A stretch of 64,000 bases of DNA from Aphelocoma coerulescens (Eukaryota > Chordata > Aves > Passeriformes > Corvidae): positions 12,997,497 through 13,061,496 of the forward strand of contig NC_091016.1 in assembly GCF_041296385.1 (NCBI RefSeq). Reading direction: 5' to 3'. The notes under the pieces are model-generated. The model was given only the letters and a program-made list of their open reading frames with translations. It was not told where the DNA came from and made no database searches. The translations under genes were made by a program, and so were the position numbers. This document shows, piece after piece, positions 61,401 through 64,000 of the stretch (the stretch's first letter is position 1; each line of letters begins with the position of its first letter).

Positions 61401-63246
61401 TCCAAAAGGACATCCTGGGAAGACTGCAAGGAGCTCTCCACATCCTCTTCCCCTGCAGATGCCCAAAAGGATCCCAACAATTCTCCAAACCACATGCAGC
61501 AATCCCACTCCTGCTGAAAAAAACCTTAGTGTTTCCAAACTTTGTGACCTCCCAGAAAGTGTCAGCCCTGAAAGACTTTACTCTGACTGCAAATGTTGCA
61601 AATTGTTTCTGTAGCTCTTAAATTCTGAGCAATTATGATGGGGCAAAACACAGATGTAAACACTGCTTTTAAAATATGATTGCTGCTTGAAAGAATTATT
61701 GGGATGGGGGGGTAATTGTCTGGAGGATGGCATGATTCAGGACTGCTGACTTCCACTCCTCACTCATTCAAAGTCACCAAGTGAGTCAGTGGAAAAATCA
61801 TTGAATTCAGCACAGTCAACAGGGTACCAACATTCATATTTAGGTTCCTAAATCAACAGTGTGGAAGATTTCAGCTCCAAGGCTGAAAGGTTTTACAAGT
61901 GAGAGTAAGTGAAGGTAGGAGGCTACATTGCAAGCCTGCAGTAAATGCCCTAAACTTTGACACTTCAAATTCCAGTGGTTCTCACCCGAAATAAGTGCTA
62001 GCTAAAGGGGTAACAGCACTCAGGGAAGTTTATTCCAATCCAAGCAGACTCAAGGTTCTCTGCAACAGCTGAAGTATCACTCTGCAAAATAAATGTTTCT
62101 TTTGAATATAAAACACAGGACAGTCATAGCAGGCAAATCGTTAGTATGCAGGAGCTGCTGCCTTGAAGCTCTGCCACCAAAGGCTAATTAATTCTAGGTA
62201 ACGATTGCATCACAGGGAAGCGCTATTCTGTGTCTGAGCAGAAGCTCTGTATACAAACAACACAACACACAAACAGAAATCACACCTCTGAGAGAGAGCC
62301 TTTTCATTCAGAAAAGTCAGTCAGCTCAAACACGCTACTTACAAGAACCGGCACAGTAACCTGAATATTAGAAAAATAAAATTCAATACTTCGGTGAAAG
62401 TAATAGTAAGAGGGTTGTGCAGTGAGTGAGAGAAATCATTAAGAGAATAAATCACTTAGCAGCTTGCAAACTGGCAGGACAGTGAAAGCAGAGATCAAAT
62501 AAGAGATCTTGCAAATCCACAGGAAATGACTCAAGAAGCTAGATCAAGTAAAACTTCAGCTTCCAAGCCTCAGATACATTTGCTTCTCACCATCGGGGTA
62601 AATATGCACACACACAATATAAACACATAAAAATACATCCAGATCACACAGACAAGCTCTCAAGTATTAATCAGACAGTGATTAATATCCAGTCCTCCTC
62701 AGAGGTATAACCATTATAATGGCCTTTTAATTACATGATTGTGCCCTGGGTTTTTCACATGGCTATAACTCTCCCCATATTCTGCTTCTGTAGTAACCAA
62801 CTGCTAAATACCACACTCCCCACTTCAAGCACATCAATGTTCCTGCTAATCACAGAAATTTTTGGCATGAAAGATTTTGAGCATGTTAGAGGTCTGTGCA
62901 ATCTCAGCATCCTTTGGGAAAAAAAAAAAAAAGACATAGGATGGGTGGAAATGTCAAATCATTACATCTGGTCTTTTATTGTACAGCAGCTGAAGACGTT
63001 CCTACCATTTCCTTGCCCCCAACCCCTTACTCCTGCCCTGACACTTCCTTTTGCTGTCAGCTCAGCTTTGCCAAGATGTTTATCATGCCATTCTGCAAGC
63101 TGGATCCTTGAATAACTTTCCAAAAGAAAGAGGTATTGGGGGGTATTATTAGCTGGGACCATTTAGCAGATCCAGCAGTGTCACTCCTCAGTGGGGGATG
63201 CCTTAACACAGCCGAGGGGGTGACAAACTGTGCTTTGCAACGGAAT
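58422..63246. other. Gene-free unique sequence
   Basis: No exon or RNA gene recognised. A local imperfect duplication (GGAAAGCAAG...TTTTGAAA, twice) lies at 60983-61026. A 12-bp palindrome CCATTATAATGG lies at 62711-62722 in AT-rich DNA with nearby TTAATTACATG. Frames of 120-154 codons at 60430-60792 and 61157-61621 have no family motif. Confidence 0.55.
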
Positions 63247-63267
63247 GGGTGGGAAGGGGGTGGGGGG
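63247..63267 (+). other. G-quadruplex-forming motif with very short loops
   Basis: G runs of 3, 3, 5 and 6 are separated by T, AA and T. Loops of 1, 2 and 1 nt predict a stable parallel quadruplex. No promoter or gene is visible next to it. Confidence 0.8.
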
Positions 63268-64000
63268 ATAGGCAGCATTGCCACCCAAAAGAGCACCCAC
63301 AGTCTGCCAAGGGGAGGGCAGCAGGCTTGCACTCTCACACATTATCTGGTGTTATGGCCAAACCTCTAGCAGTGACTGGAGCATTACTATAATATTGTGC
63401 CACAAAGCTGCAGATTCTGGTACCACCTCCAAAGGCCCTGTTGCTTCTCCCTGGGGAGAAGACCTCAAAGCTTTCATCAGCTCTTGCCTCCATCTCATTA
63501 CTAGCAGTCCACAGATTCTCTCCGGGATTCCATTTCTGTTCCTGAAAAGAAAATTTACAGCACTTAGAAACTGAAACCCAGAGGAGCAGAAACACAATTT
63601 CCACACCAAAATCTGAAAGCCCCTTTAAGACTAAATACCATAGACTAGACTTGAAAGATAAATCAGTATGTGACTCCCTTAGGAACTGCAGCCATATCGA
63701 GACTGAACATCCCTATGCAGAGAGCAGAGATGGCACATCTCCCTACCTGCAGTGGGAAAGGGATGCTGCAGTGGAGGGGCCTGCAAAAGCTGGAGGGCAA
63801 GGTGATGTGCTTAGGTGGTACAGACACATTTCTTCTCCCAGGATTGCCTGATCACAGAGGACCTGATGGAGGAAGCAAACCCAAAACTCACAGCTGGTTC
63901 CTCAGCTTCATGGGCCAAACTTTCTTTTCCATAGTTGGATCCTGTTACCCCTCCTCTGTGGACCAAGCAAGTCCTGAGGGGGAATCTCATGCTGTAGCTA
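63268..64000. other. Gene-free end of window
   Basis: Nothing recognised. Frames of 85-98 codons on both strands at 63278-63609 overlap and lack motifs. Confidence 0.55.

Noticed and set aside
61765..61830. MIR-like text (AAAGTCACCAAGTGAGTCAG)
   Set aside because: Only one short core segment matches; too weak for a call.

Overview
This window looks like nuclear DNA from a bird, most likely a passerine. The evidence is repeat content. There are five CR1-type LINE fragments, the dominant LINE family of birds, and they carry the avian 3' end (runs like AATCATAGAAT or AATCACAGAAT, then GGTTGGAA and GGACC on the antisense strand). There is also one SINE with a tRNA-Ile-like head and a CR1-like tail (35208-35345, minus strand), the layout of the passerine element known as TguSINE1. 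The base composition is moderately AT-rich, and I see no operons, phage genes, bacterial genes or CRISPR arrays. All calls come from reading the sequence; no alignment or repeat-masking program was run.

I found no intact, recognisable host protein-coding gene or RNA gene in 64 kb. The open frames are short, lack family motifs, or lie in simple repeats or dead LINEs. The window therefore reads as an intergenic desert or the interior of a very long intron. A short, diverged exon could have been missed by eye.

Layout: 1-10668 is mostly unique sequence with a 37-A run (122-158), a small CTCA microsatellite and a candidate conserved noncoding block near 2.2-2.6 kb. From 10669 to 11358 is a 690-bp pure polypurine hexamer array with a nested architecture. 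From 13360 to 14886 is a 5'-truncated CR1 (+) with reverse-transcriptase remnants. From 14.9 to 30.2 kb is unique sequence with old palindromic transposon relics, a G-quadruplex motif and an ATT microsatellite. From 30236 to 31135 there may be a badly decayed endogenous-retrovirus piece.

The cluster at 32.1-35.3 kb is the most structured part. It holds a CR1 tail (-), a 34-A run, a MIR-like SINE (+), a perfect 15-bp-arm hairpin, a CR1 (+), an isolated CpG-dense block of about 460 bp (34141-34603), a CR1 (-) in tail-to-tail orientation with the previous one, and the tRNA-Ile SINE (-). The CpG block contains an ATG in a strong Kozak context and a NotI site, and nothing around it explains it. 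It is the best candidate here for something new, such as an orphan promoter or first exon, or a retroposed gene start.

From 35.3 to 64 kb the sequence is again mostly unique. It contains a long CR1 (-) at 41390-42810, two further MIR-like fragments, a few palindromic relics, local tandem duplications and a strong G-quadruplex motif at 63247-63267. The parts do not form a pathway; the biology visible here is retrotransposon history, simple-sequence expansion and possible regulatory DNA.
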